Shown here piece by piece: positions 1-10,100 of a DNA stretch of 64,000 nucleotides. Origin of the DNA: Strix aluco (lineage: Eukaryota; Chordata; Aves; Strigiformes; Strigidae); NCBI RefSeq assembly GCF_031877795.1, contig NC_133932.1:20338180-20402179 (forward strand), in the 5' to 3' direction. The position numbers were made by a program, and so were the translations under genes. The notes under the pieces were generated by a model. It ran no database searches, was not told the DNA's origin, and saw only the letters and a program-made list of their open reading frames with translations. Each line of letters begins with the position of its first letter. Positions within the stretch are counted from its first letter, which is position 1.

Positions 1-18
1 TATTCTATGGTTCTATGA
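1..18 (+). repeat. CR1 LINE 3' terminal tail (body outside window)
   Basis: The first 18 bases are two imperfect copies of the ATTCTATGRT-type unit that ends CR1 LINEs of birds and other sauropsids. The element would be in sense orientation, with its body before the window. The match is short, but it lies at the very edge, where a cut-off element is expected, and the unit is distinctive. Confidence 0.6.
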
Positions 19-3000
19 AAACACAGCAGGGAGACTTGCCTCTGAGAATTAAATCAGGAACAAATGAAGCTTTGCATTATTCTTTTGCTCTCGCAGATCC
101 TGAAATGCACACCAAGTTGCATTGCTGCTCCAGCTGTGTCTGGAGGGGACATGTGGGAGGACTTCTGCAGCTCTCTAGCAGGGGTTTGAAGCCAGAGCTG
201 ACCATCAGCTCAGCCCTGCAGCACCAGCCCTCTTCCCTGCACTGGCTTTGCCCAGCCTGGGAGCGAGCTGGCAGGGGTGTCAGAGAAGGTGGGAGCACTG
301 CGGATATCTAGTCAGGCAGCCACCTCGCCTCTGGCCTTCTCCATCTTCAGGGAATATCTTTTGCTCTGCACATAGTCCAAAGCTTGAAGCTGCTGCATGT
401 TTCTCAGTGAGATGTTTCCCTAATGTCATTTCCCAAGCCAGTAGTGTAATGTTTTTCCTCACAGATAGATCATAACCTCAGGCGGAGCGCAACTTCAGAC
501 ATGGGGACGTTTATGAAAAAAATTGGCATACTCTTCTGTCAAGCAACAGTTAAAAGAAAATCTGCAAAGGGATTAGCTGCCATACACTCTGGGGCTTGCT
601 GACAGATGTCCTGAAAATCTGGAAATGTGTTGATCTATCTTTACACAGGGTTTTGTTTTATTTTTTTCTCCCTCCTTCTCCCTCTCCTCATCCCTCTGTC
701 CAGGGCACACAACTGGGAATTCCTTCTCATCCACAGGGCTACCTGGGAACTGCCTTGGTGCCATCCATGGCATACTGGTCCTAGGGTGCAATCTAGGCTG
801 AGGTAGACCCAAAACCTCAGTCTAGTTACAGGTGCCAGCTTCCCTGCAATGGCAGCACTGCTGCTTTATGCCAGGGTAGTTAGGATTTTCTCTCTGTTCC
901 AACTGCAACTTCTCAGCTCATTTTAAAGGAGCTTAAATGTTGGCCATTAAATATAAATATCTTCTTTTTCCTCTGGGTGAAAACTGATGTTCAAAACTTT
1001 GCAGTGTAAATAAGGTCTGGAGAAAATGTTTTAGGCAATGTTTCGGTCAAACTAAATGGCTCTGGCCATTTCTCCTCGCTTCAGCCCGGAGCCCTAGGCG
1101 TGTCTCCCCTCCCTTTCACAATGTGGCAGAGGTGCTTTGACCTGATTGTGACCTTCCCCCAAACGCATCTTCAGGCTTGGAGCAGCCAGAGGACCCTGAG
1201 TTCTGCAGATTGTGTTTCGTGATCTTGGGCAAATCACATGGGACAATTTTTTTTTAAAAGTGCTTTCTGTTTCTGGATGGTTTGATTCTGATTGCTCGAT
1301 TTGAAACGCTCAGGTGGCCTCTGAGAGGAGGGGGATGCGGATGCACATCCCTCTGTCCGAGCGATACAGCCTTTTAAACTGTTCTCCAGCTCTGGCTGGA
1401 GTCACTGCCCTCAGGGAGGGAGTCACTCCTGCAACTGCAGTTAAATCTCCCCCTCCTCTTTTTCCCCTGTATCTCTTTTCCTCCCGTACAGGAAGGAAAT
1501 CACCCCCCCTGATTTGTGGAGGAGTCAGGAGTCTCCTGCCTTGCAGCAAACAAGACAGGGGCCTGCCTTGCTTGGTTGAGCCCAGTCCCCTTTTTGCTAT
1601 ACTCTGTTACCATTAGCCACACAGGTTACTGCCTGCTCAAAAAATCTGTCTTGTGCCTTGTTCCCTCCCCTGCCTGCTGACCAGAGGAGTGGGGTAAACA
1701 CCCACTGGGTCCAGTACTTGAGGGTGTGCAGTGTTTTGTCCTGAAGGAGGACCAGCATTCTTATATTGTAACGTACATATGTTGCATTTCTGCCAAACCT
1801 CTTTTCTCCGAGGGCCAGACAATAGTCTAACTTCACTCTTCATCTGTGTGGGGTCACGGGAAGCCTGTGCACATCGGGGGCGAGTGGTTTATTCGGAATC
1901 TGGATGTTGATGTCACTTTGCTTCCCTGGGGCAAAGGCTGCAGCTCTCGGTCACAGCTGTTGTATTACAACAGTTTGGGAGAGGTATACCCTGATGGCCC
2001 TCGGCCACACAGCAGCCGCCCAGTCTCGCCTCTCGCCTGGGCTTCAGGCACCCCTCGATTGTGCTTCTCCTGCTAGGAAAGGCAGTGTTGATGGGAAGCG
2101 CCTGTGACTTGGTATGAGCACGGAGCAGCTCAGCAAACGGCAGCACGCAGGATCGTTTTCCCTTCGCCCCATGCGCGAGCTCCCGTTGTCCGGCCTCTCC
2201 CCCTGCTTGCTGAGGCGAGTGATGGGGAAGCAAGCCCGAGCAGACTGCTGGCAGTGACCGAGCAACAAGAAAGACAGTGGTGTGGGTTGCGACCTAATGT
2301 GTATATCATCGGCATCACTTGAGTCACGCCCGTCTGCCTCCAGCTATTACAGCGATCCCGCTGCCAAAGAGCAACCGCATGGCCCGACCAAAATGATCTG
2401 GCTGCTGCTGAGGACGGCGCTCCTGAATGACTCAGTTGTGCTGCGAGTACAAGGCAGCCCAGATCTGTCGTCTTGGAGAGCTGCTTCACAGTAACCTTGT
2501 GCTTGAAATGGTTTTGTCTTTGAGGTGACTGTGGCGTTTGTTCCCATGCAGCCGCGTGAATAAACCACGCGGACGGACAGACGTCCACAGGGAGTCAGAG
2601 CCCCACCACGGGAGCTCAAAGCACCAGAGCTAAGCCCGAGGGAAGGCTGGCTGCCTCTCTAGGTTTGAGAAAGCCACCCTGCCCAAGCCTCAGTTTCCCC
2701 ACTGATGCAGGAGCGAGGCCAATGTTTTCCTCAAAAGACCAGAGAGTGTTTTTCAAGTTCTCTGAAGAAGGGCGCTCTCGTGAACGCCAAGCTATTTTTA
2801 TTATTGGGGTCAGGTAGGAGAACACGCGCAAAGGTGATGAAGCTTTTGAAACACAGGTTCCCATTAATAGTCTTTAGCACACACAGTTCTTATTATAATC
2901 TAATTTGACTGGAATTGGATTAATCTTATAATGCTATAATGTCATTTCCATGGTCTTTTTATATTTTTATTGTTACTATGCATTAATGCAATACTCTGCA

Positions 3001-4384
3001 AGAGCTCTGAGAAGAGGATGTGAATGTTTAGCGAATCTCTGATAACATTTTTGCAGGGCATTTTTATGCTCTTTTTAGGCTCGTACGCTGTAAAGTCACA
3101 CAGTGCCTGGAAATAGCAAGAATGCACCCAAATTCATCTTGAATTATCTTGCGACAGGCTCCACTGGCAAAAGCAATGTATTCAGAGCCAAGAAACCAGG
3201 GGTCTGCTCCTGGCTTGCCCCTGACCTGTGCCGGGAGCTCACCTGAATCATGCCAGTGTTTTCTTCCCTGTCTCTTCAGCTGGAGATGGGAATAATTTAC
3301 CCATATAGAAATGTAGTGTGTCCGTGGTCTATATCCCTTGCTATCTAGAAAAGCTTTCTTGTATCACCAAGCTTTAATGCTTCCTTTTTATTGAGTTTGG
3401 CCTGAAAAAAAAATGCGTTTTCCTGTCTGTGCCTTGTATTTCTTAATTTTTTTTTCCTGTTGCTATTATTTATTTCTGTAGTTAGACATCTTTTGAAGCA
3501 TTAAACTATCTTTATCCCGCATCCATGTAAAGATTCTGGAAGTTTACTTCAAAGTAGCTCCACAGTGCTTGTTCTAAATACTCCTGGGCTTGTCCGTGAG
3601 GAGTTATAATAGGAGACTTCACGTGAAAAATATTGAGCAAGCCAAGCGATATTACACTGGGTGACGTCTCAGCCCTGAAATCACCTAAGAGAAAAGGCAA
3701 ATAGACTGGTATTTTCTATCAACTCTTATCATCACCTCTGTTCCTTTTCCAAGTCTCACTTGAAGGCAGTCTTGATGTAATTAAAGCTTAAGGGCCAAAG
3801 CGTGAGTTTCATTTTCAGTGCAAATACAATGCTAACCCTTTCTCTCCCACACGTCTCTGGTTATTCTGTTCCTTGGCTCCTCCGTTCAGAGAGCATGACA
3901 AAGCTGCAAATTAAACTCCCACTCTGAAAATGGCACAGCTTAACATTATTAGCCTGCAGAAACAGAATTTGCTGGGTCACTAGAAGCTGGTTACCAACGC
4001 ATCTTGCCATGGCAGCCACGTTGGGAAGCGAGTCCATATGGCAATACGGACAGCTTCTGACTTCTGCTGGGTACAGCTTCTGCGGACTCGCACCTCTTAC
4101 TAGACGGCTTGGGATTGTGCTGGTTCCTGCCTTTCTGTGGCACAGAAGGGTTGGGTTCCTGCATTTGCATCACCAAGACTCGATCGGGGACTTTGTGCGT
4201 AGGCAGAAGGGTCTTCCTGCAAAGGGTCCTTGCAGGATTGGAGCACTAGGAGGGCACCTCACTCTGCTCTTGCTGTCACTCCCGGCCTCTTTTACTTTTG
4301 TGAGCAAACAAGCAACCGGGGGTTTTGTTTGCAAGGACGTTTGAACATCTGCACCCTTGAGAGGGGCCATCTTTTACTCACAAA
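19..4384. other. Upstream flank of IGSF3, no gene recognised
   Basis: This is about 4.4 kb of single-copy-looking sequence upstream of the CpG island. Reading frames on both strands are short, lack recognisable domains and overlap each other antisense, as chance frames do. Two parts stand out by composition. 2100-2560 keeps many CpG dinucleotides and has an AP-1-type TGACTCA at 2428-2434. 2870-3130 is AT-rich with homeodomain-like palindromes. I see no tRNA, rRNA or intact transposon. Confidence 0.6.
2870..3130. promoter_or_regulatory. Candidate upstream enhancer (homeodomain/POU-like motifs)
   Basis: This AT-rich patch about 2.5 kb before the first coding exon carries GGATTAATC at 2917-2925, which contains a GGATTA core of the Otx/Pitx type, and the perfect 12-bp palindrome TGCATTAATGCA at 2979-2990, which combines POU-like half sites with a central TAAT core. 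Unlike the surroundings it has no repeat or homopolymer character. The enhancer role is inferred from motif clustering only. Confidence 0.25.
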
Positions 4385-4498
4385 CAGCGTAAAGCCCCGT
4401 CCCCCGCGTTGCCGTAGTTGTGCGTTTCGGTGTCTCCCGGACGCACTTTTGATGCGTTCCCGCCGCTGACCCGCTGCGCCAGCGCTGACGGCCCGGGC

Positions 4499-4529
4499 AG
4501 CGCCCCGAGCGCATCAGCGCCCCGAGCGC
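4499..4529. repeat. Short tandem duplication in CpG island (17-bp period)
   Basis: The 14-mer AGCGCCCCGAGCGC occurs at 4499-4512 and again at 4516-4529, so the period is 17 bp. It lies in the upstream edge of the CpG island and is probably a small replication-slippage duplication. Confidence 0.7.
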
Positions 4530-4999
4530 GCAGCGCCCGCGCACCGGGAGGGCTCACACCTGGCGACCCGGCACTCGCCCAGCCCGGGGGCGGGTCTCGG
4601 CACAGCGCATCGCCACGGGACGGTCACGACTTGGTCGAAACTCGGACAGCCCGGCTGTGATTTCTGGTTCGCATGGGAACAAAAGGGAGCGTTTGCGCCA
4701 TTTCCCGAGAAGCCGCGTTTCCGAGAAGCGCCCGGGGACTCTCTTTTGCCCTTAAAACAAAGGAACCCGCTTGATCCCTGCGCTCTTTCACGACCCTCGG
4801 CCTCGCAGCCCCACTCCACAACCCCCCACAGGCCGCGCTCCGCCGCGCCCCCCCAACCCGAGCCCCGTCCTGGCAGCACCCGCACGCCGGCGGCACCCCC
4901 GGCCCGGCCCCGGCTCCGCGGCCGCGCAGCGCGCCCTGCCCGCCGGCCGGGGGCCGCTCGCCGCCACCACCACCGGGGGGAGCGGAGCGGGGCGGCGGC

Positions 5000-5019
5000 G
5001 GGGCGGGCCGGGGCGGGCC
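5000..5019 (+). promoter_or_regulatory. IGSF3: Tandem GC boxes (Sp1/KLF-type)
   Basis: Two adjacent identical 10-mers, GGGGCGGGCC, lie at 5000-5009 and 5010-5019. Each contains the GGGCGG core bound by Sp1/KLF factors. They sit about 525 bp before the initiator codon, in the densest part of the island, and are good candidates for core-promoter elements. Confidence 0.55.
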
Positions 5020-5101
5020 GGGGGAGGGGTTTGGCGGCGCGGAGGAAGCGCCGGGCACCCCGCGGCGGCGGCAGCGGCGGCAGCGCCGGGCGGGCGGGCA
5101 G

Positions 5102-5266
5102 GTGAGGGCGGCGGGCCGGACCGGGGCTAAGCCGGGGGGCGCGGCGCCCCGCTCATTTTTTATAACTTTTTGGGGTGGGGTCTTTTTGTTGTTGCTTCGT
5201 ACCCCCCCCACCCCTTCCCTGTATTTTTTCTTTTTTCTTTCTTTTTTTTTCCGCGCCTTGGACCAG
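5102..5266 (+). other. IGSF3: Possible short 5' UTR intron
   Basis: A consensus donor (CAG|GTGAGG, GT at 5102-5103) is followed by a T-rich block that is anomalous inside this GC-rich island (about 5154-5250), a long polypyrimidine tract at 5222-5250 and an acceptor-like CCAG|A ending at 5266. The resulting intron would be 165 nt and lie wholly in the 5' UTR. The sequence shows the signals; use of the sites is inference. If transcription starts downstream of 5102 the intron does not exist. Confidence 0.35.
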
Positions 5267-5326
5267 ACGGTTGCTCCCTTTCCTCCTGCCTCTCGGCCAG
5301 CAGCCGCCGGCGCGGAGCGGCGCGGA

Positions 5327-5358
5327 GGGAGGGAGGGGAGGGAAGGGGAGGGGAGGGG
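5327..5358 (+). other. IGSF3: G-rich purine tract / G-quadruplex motif in 5' UTR
   Basis: A nearly pure purine run has at least six G-tracts of three or more, separated by single or double A. It fits the G3+N1-7 quadruplex pattern several times over, and its mirror-like structure could also form triplex DNA. If transcription starts upstream, it would be present in the 5' UTR RNA about 185-215 nt before the initiator. Confidence 0.6.
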
Positions 5359-5388
5359 AGGCGCGGCGGCCGCCCCGCTGCGGGGGCG

Positions 5389-5511
5389 ATGCCCCCGCCT
5401 GCCTTGGCGCCTCCCCGTGCCGGCCCCGCCGCCTTCCCTTTGTGCCGCCGGGCCCGGCGCGACGCCTGCCCCGGGAGCCGGCGCCCCGCGGCCCCCCGCG
5501 GCGGGAGGTAA
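5389..5511 (+). other. Upstream ORF in IGSF3 leader (40 codons)
   Basis: An ATG at 5389 (G at -3, C at +4, moderate context) opens a 40-codon Pro/Ala/Arg-rich frame that ends at TAA 5509-5511, 30 nt before the IGSF3 ATG and in the same frame as it, so it neither overlaps nor fuses with the main ORF. A uORF of this type can lower translation of the main ORF if the transcript includes it. Its peptide resembles no known protein. The stop codon overlaps a GTAAGG donor-like site at 5508. Confidence 0.4.
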
Positions 5512-5541
5512 GGGCGGCCGCCGCCCCGCGCCCCGGCAGCC

Positions 5542-5584
5542 ATGCGGACCCTGCGGCCGCAGCTGGCCTCCCTGCTCCTCCTCG
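5542..5584 (+). CDS. IGSF3: IGSF3 coding exon 1 (signal peptide start)
   Basis: This is the first coding exon of the cell-surface Ig-superfamily protein IGSF3. It encodes 14 full codons, MRTLRPQLASLLLL, plus the first base of a Gly codon. Basic residues followed by a Leu-rich core form the n- and h-regions of a signal peptide. The ATG has G at -3. The exon ends at a perfect donor (CTCG|GTAAGT, GT at 5585-5586) in phase 1. Joined to the acceptor at 32808, the split codon becomes Gly15 and the frame runs into the Ig exon, with a predicted signal cleavage after Ala-Leu-Ala19. As I recall human IGSF3, its leader also has Leu-Gly at this place. The exon lies in the CpG island, which supports its being the first coding exon. 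Short leader exons are poorly conserved, so the call rests on promoter position, phase and signal-peptide logic together. Confidence 0.8.
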
Positions 5585-5603
5585 GTAAGTGCCGGTGGCC
5601 GGC

Positions 5604-5623
5604 GGGACGGGACGGGACGGGGG
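5604..5623 (+). other. IGSF3: Canonical G-quadruplex motif just inside intron 1
   Basis: Four G-tracts are separated by identical two-base loops: GGG at 5604, 5609 and 5614, and GGGGG at 5619-5623, each separated by AC. It begins 19 nt after the donor's first base, on the coding strand, so it would also be in the nascent RNA. It continues into further G-tracts to about 5655, and its last tract is the left arm of the short inverted repeat GGGGGTCCCCC. Confidence 0.65.
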
Positions 5624-6839
5624 TCCCCCGGGCGGGGCGGGAGCGGGCGGGACCCCGGCGGGTGCCCTCCTTGGCAGGGCTTCCGGGAGGGTCACTCGCT
5701 GCCGAAAATACCCGGCGCCTTCCCCCAGGAGTTGTCACTGTCCGCGCTGTGCCTGCGGTTGGAAGGGGGGAAATAAATAAATATATATATCTATGAAATA
5801 AACCAGGGTTTCACCTCCACCTGCGGTAGCCCGGTGGCCATCCCCGCCGCCGGAGCCGGCTGCCGGGCCGTGGGAGCCGAGGGCCGGGCACCTCCTCCGC
5901 CCCGGGCCCCGGGAGCAACTCGGGAAGGCGGGTGGGGGCTGCGCGGCGCTGGGCTCGGGGGGCGGCTCGGAGGGGAGCCGGGAGGGTCGGGGGTGACGAG
6001 GGGTCGGTGTCGAGCTGGCCCAGCGAAGGCAGAGGGAACGCCTGGGGTGAGGTGGGCAGCAGAAACACAAAGTCCTCTTCGTGGCTCTCGAGGAGTCCGT
6101 TGAAATGTAGAGGGATGGCAGTCCCCGCTGTTGTTAAAACGCGATTTGATTGCTTTGTGCTCGCTCTCCCAACTCCTCCGGTAGTCCCTTCTCTTTCTGC
6201 CTGCGGTTTGTACCCTGTGAACCGTTAAACGTGTGTTTCTGTCCCATCCTGCAAGTGCCTGCCCAGGGGATGGCTGCACGCCGTCCGATGAAGTCCTTTG
6301 GGACCCCACTGCTGGGCGAGAGACGCTGAGGCAATGCAAGGTCCCTTCCTACAAATTTGGGAAAAGCAGAATACAAGACAATTAAAATGCCTGTTACGTT
6401 TTTTGCGGCAGCCCGCGTGCCTGGCTTAGTACTGATGAGTCGATAGGAGTGTTTGTGGAAAATACAGTACAGCACCCTCACGCTGCTTTCAGCCTGTGTA
6501 CATACAGAGCAACCTTGGAGTTGTTTTGATTTGCCTTTTCACTGGTAAGATTTTCTGCTGGCATTAATGCTACTGAGGGCAGAAGCAGCAAGGCTGGCAA
6601 TTTTACTGTCTTGAGAATTGCCACATACCTGCTCTGCCAATTTGGAAGCAACATCTTTACTTGAATTGCAGTCGTGCTTCCATGTCTCTAATTTGCGTGT
6701 GTGTGTGGTTTTTCATGCTCTCTGTCTGTCTTTAGAAAAGGGAAAGAGAGGTGACTCTTTGAAATGGTTTTGGAGAAGGTTCAAACTTCCCTTAACCAGT
6801 AGCTTTCTTCCTTGGGTTCCCTGAAAAAGCCGTCTTAAA

Positions 6840-7170
6840 GCTAAGTTTATCCAGGGTGACTTTGCTCCGCGAGTCCAGGCAGCCTGTCGTAGCCCGCAAG
6901 ATGGGTGTAGACGAACGGCAATCGCTTGCTGCCTCGGCTTCGCACACTCAATCTCTCCTGTTGAAGAACAATAACACCATTCTGGATTAAGTCTTCCTAA
7001 TATGGAGCGAGCAAGCGAGCGGTCGGTTGCCTGCGCACCGCTCCGAAGCGCGCCCGGCTGATGCGACGGCGTAGCAGCAGAGGGCATCGTCTTGCCAAAG
7101 GCTTCCCGCGGCGGTACAGAAGTGGGACCCGCACTGTACACCCCGCGTCGGGTTTAACCCGGCGCCTGGC
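6840..7170. promoter_or_regulatory. Candidate intron-1 enhancer with CArG box
   Basis: About 330 bp in intron 1 retains CpG dinucleotides far above its flanks, although it is separated from the promoter island by some 800 bp of ordinary sequence. A motif cluster sits in its AT-rich centre: SOX-like AACAAT at 6967-6972, homeodomain GGATTA at 6984-6989 and a perfect SRF site, CCTAATATGG, at 6996-7005. The arrangement suggests a cis-regulatory element or a secondary promoter. Function and conservation are not shown by the sequence itself. Confidence 0.35.
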
Positions 7171-10100
7171 CGGCTGCCAAGGCCACCCTGACTCTCTGCT
7201 TGCAGGAATTCGCTTTCTGGGTTTGACCTAAAACTGGCTCTTAACGTGCCTTTGCCCTCCCCCGGGGGATGAGCTGCGAGGTGTCTTCTGTCACTTGGAG
7301 AATCGGTTGCTTTTCAGTGGTCCCCATATCCCATGGACATACCGAGTTTGAAAACGTTGTGCTGGCCTCCTTGGGTTAAACGTGAGGCTGTTTTTAGTGG
7401 TAGGAAGCATGCTGTGTGCATGCTTGGAGTTAGTTTTCTTTTGGTGTTTTTTACCTGGGTTTCTTTAGGCAGTTGATCTGCATTTGCCCAGCAGCTGGTT
7501 TTAACAAAACCAGGGATGCGTGATTGTGCCTCAAAGCCTCGAGTTGCACAAAGTGTTTTAGGTTGCTGTTTGTGGAACTGAGATGTCATTTGACTTAGTG
7601 GGGAAGAAGCTGGAGTAAAAGGCCATATTTTGTAACATAAATCTCTGACTGTCTGGAAAAGGACTGTTGCTTTCCAAACAAGTAATGCTAATGCTAGAAT
7701 ATGTGGATAAGCGACTGTGGGTTGAGTATGCAGAAAAAGACATAAAACTCAGTTTTTCCTTGTCCTTTTGCAAACTCATTAGAACCGCTGAAGAAGGAAT
7801 TGTGGTTATGGAAAGAGCCAGTGGATGATTTAATATAATATATCAAGCATTAACTAGCTACCAGAATCCAAGTAACAGCAAAACTAGGGTTTGAAAATCC
7901 ACATCTGGCATGTGGGTGTAACATTTGTAGATCTCTGCTGTTTTTTCCCCTCTTGCTGCAGTGTTTGTTACAGGGTTCTTTAAACAAGTGGCACTTCATC
8001 ACAGCAAGTACAAAATGGGAAAATAGAGCAAGTGCTGTAAATAATCCTCATGCAGCGATGAGACCATTAATACTTGTGCCAGCCAGTGCTAATCCTATGT
8101 GTAGTTGCAAGATTTACTTTCTTTTTTGCAGGGATGCAAAGTCTGATACTCCTCATATTTATAGTGTAATATATAGGAAACACAATAGGCTTCTGGGGAA
8201 TGCTGAATTCATTCGTGTCAGTGACTGGTTTATGAATAGTTCTGCTTTTGAGTCTCCTGCAGTCTCCAGAATACCACCTGTGAATGCAATTTACAGCTCT
8301 TTGTGTTCAAACATTGCATATGTATATATGTACATAGACTCATTACCCTCTTCCTCTCTCTATTCATGCATAGTAATTGGTGATTTATTTGCGATTCCTA
8401 GAGGGGAGTAGAGCCTGCAAGTAGGTCTTGAAACTGCGGCTCACTTGTAAATGGCATGTTGGAATGAAATAATGATGCAGGGGTGACTCTTGGAGAAAGG
8501 AGGGATGATCTTAAAGGCCTGTCTCCCAAAGAGACAGGGGTGCTGGCTGGGCAGCAGCGGCAGCTCAGGTGTTCTGCTAGGGCACTCTCCTGCTCTTGTG
8601 CTGCCTGCCGGGGCGCAGGGGTTGAGGGGCTCAGTGCCTGACGCACAAGCCTAGATGTGATAGAGCTGAAGGCTGCTTGGCTGGAGGGGAACAGACGGAG
8701 GAAACGGCAGAGTGGGTGTTTGCACACACGGGGTTTGGGGTTGTTTTTGTTTACCAAAGCTAGTGGCCCAGGAATGTTTCTGGCACCTCATCTGCTCCTC
8801 GATGCATTGTTAGCAACAGTGGCCAAGATCGTGCTTTCTCCATCTGTGTCTGCCCGAAGTCCTCCACCGTGAGCTTCGTTTTGCAAGCCGATTGTGCCGC
8901 CCTCACCCCTGTATTTGCTGCCTCTAGATCACTGCAGTGTGTGGTGCCAGACCTGAACCCATCCTCAGTGTGCCAGGGTGGACTGAGGCTCTGCTGCTTT
9001 TGGGGACCGTGTTGGACTGGGGCTTTGCAGATGGCCCTGGCTATTGCCTCATTTCTGCATGTGGTTCAGCCGGCTCTCTGGGTTTCCCGAGTGTGGTGGG
9101 AGGCTGCCGCGGCCGTTGGTGCCGGGCTGGCAGGCTCCACTCTTGCGGGTCCCCAAATGTAATTCTTCATGGGGACACTCCCTCCCTGCAGTCTTGGCCA
9201 GACTGCCTGACATCCTGAGGCTCCTGCAAATCCTGTTTATTTACACAGGAGGTTTTGGTTTATGCGAATTGTCGTCTTTTAGTTGACCTTCTGTCAAGTT
9301 AGATGTCTTTATTAAAGCAGTTTTTATTGTAAATCGAATGTGTACTTGGAACACGTTTACTGGACCCATTATATAAAGTGAAAGGCGGAATAAACAGTGC
9401 TGCAGACCACAGGGAGGGGGGCAGGAGAGAGAGGGTCGTAGGGAAAGCATCACTTCTGTGTTGGGAGGCCCACTGGATTTTTTTGGACCAGAAAACTGTT
9501 GTTTGGTTGGGGTTTTTTTTAAATTTTCTTTTAAAGTTCTTCTTTTTGGTCTCTTGGCTTCTTTCTACAAAATCAGTCATGGATTTAGACATTGGCCTAA
9601 AGGTTATACAGTCTAGTATGAAGCCAGAGGTGTTTTAGTTGGTTCGACTGAGACAAATCAGAATGCTATAACCTGAAAGTGTGCTCCTTGCTGTCTGATA
9701 GTTAGCAATCTGCAGACCCTGCCCAGAAACTTACAGCACCAGGAGGATTTCTTGAAAGGAAGGAGGAAGCTTTTCAAGCACAATTGGGTTTTCTTCTTGT
9801 TGCTAGGGTTCCTCTGCTCGTGATTTGACTTGTCTACTGGTATCAAGGATGTTTAGGCCCTCCAGCCAGTGTCTGGAAAACCGCAGTATTGTGATTTGCC
9901 TCTGGCTTTTTAAGTTGCTAAATACTCCTTAATGATAACCTGCTAAATTGGTTTCGACTCCATTTTTATATTGGCATCTCTTTCCTAGTCATATAAAATC
10001 CTCTTAAGGAATAGTTCTCTGGTTAAATGTTAGGAGATGTTTAGCATCTGTTTCTTATCAGCTATGGCAAGGCTAAAATGGAGCCTTTCCTGACAAAGTG

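Larger units (their letters stand above)
4385..6025 (+). promoter_or_regulatory. IGSF3: CpG-island promoter and 5' UTR region of IGSF3
   Basis: A long stretch of very high GC with dense CpG starts at about 4385 and fades near 6025. It covers the first coding exon and the first 400 bases of intron 1. No convincing TATA box precedes the exon. GC boxes are present, including GGGGGCGGG at 4586-4594 and two tandem GGGGCGGGCC boxes at 5000-5019. This is the architecture of a TATA-less CpG-island promoter with dispersed start sites. The start site cannot be fixed from sequence; somewhere between about 4850 and 5500 is most likely. Frames of up to about 220 codons inside the island, on both strands, are a by-product of GC richness and have Pro/Arg/Ala/Gly composition. 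Confidence 0.85.

Noticed and set aside
4624-5211. 195-codon antisense frame in the CpG island, considered as a divergent gene
   Set aside because: Low-complexity Pro/Arg/Gly sequence, overlapping frames open in several phases on both strands, and no domain. CpG islands lack stop codons by composition.
5102-5776. 224-codon + strand frame through the CpG island that could join exon 2 in phase via the donor at 5508
   Set aside because: It has no ATG (the frame opens at GTG), its composition is Pro/Arg/Gly/Ala as expected of a CpG island, and the T-rich block translates to a Phe run. It is not a credible alternative N-terminus.
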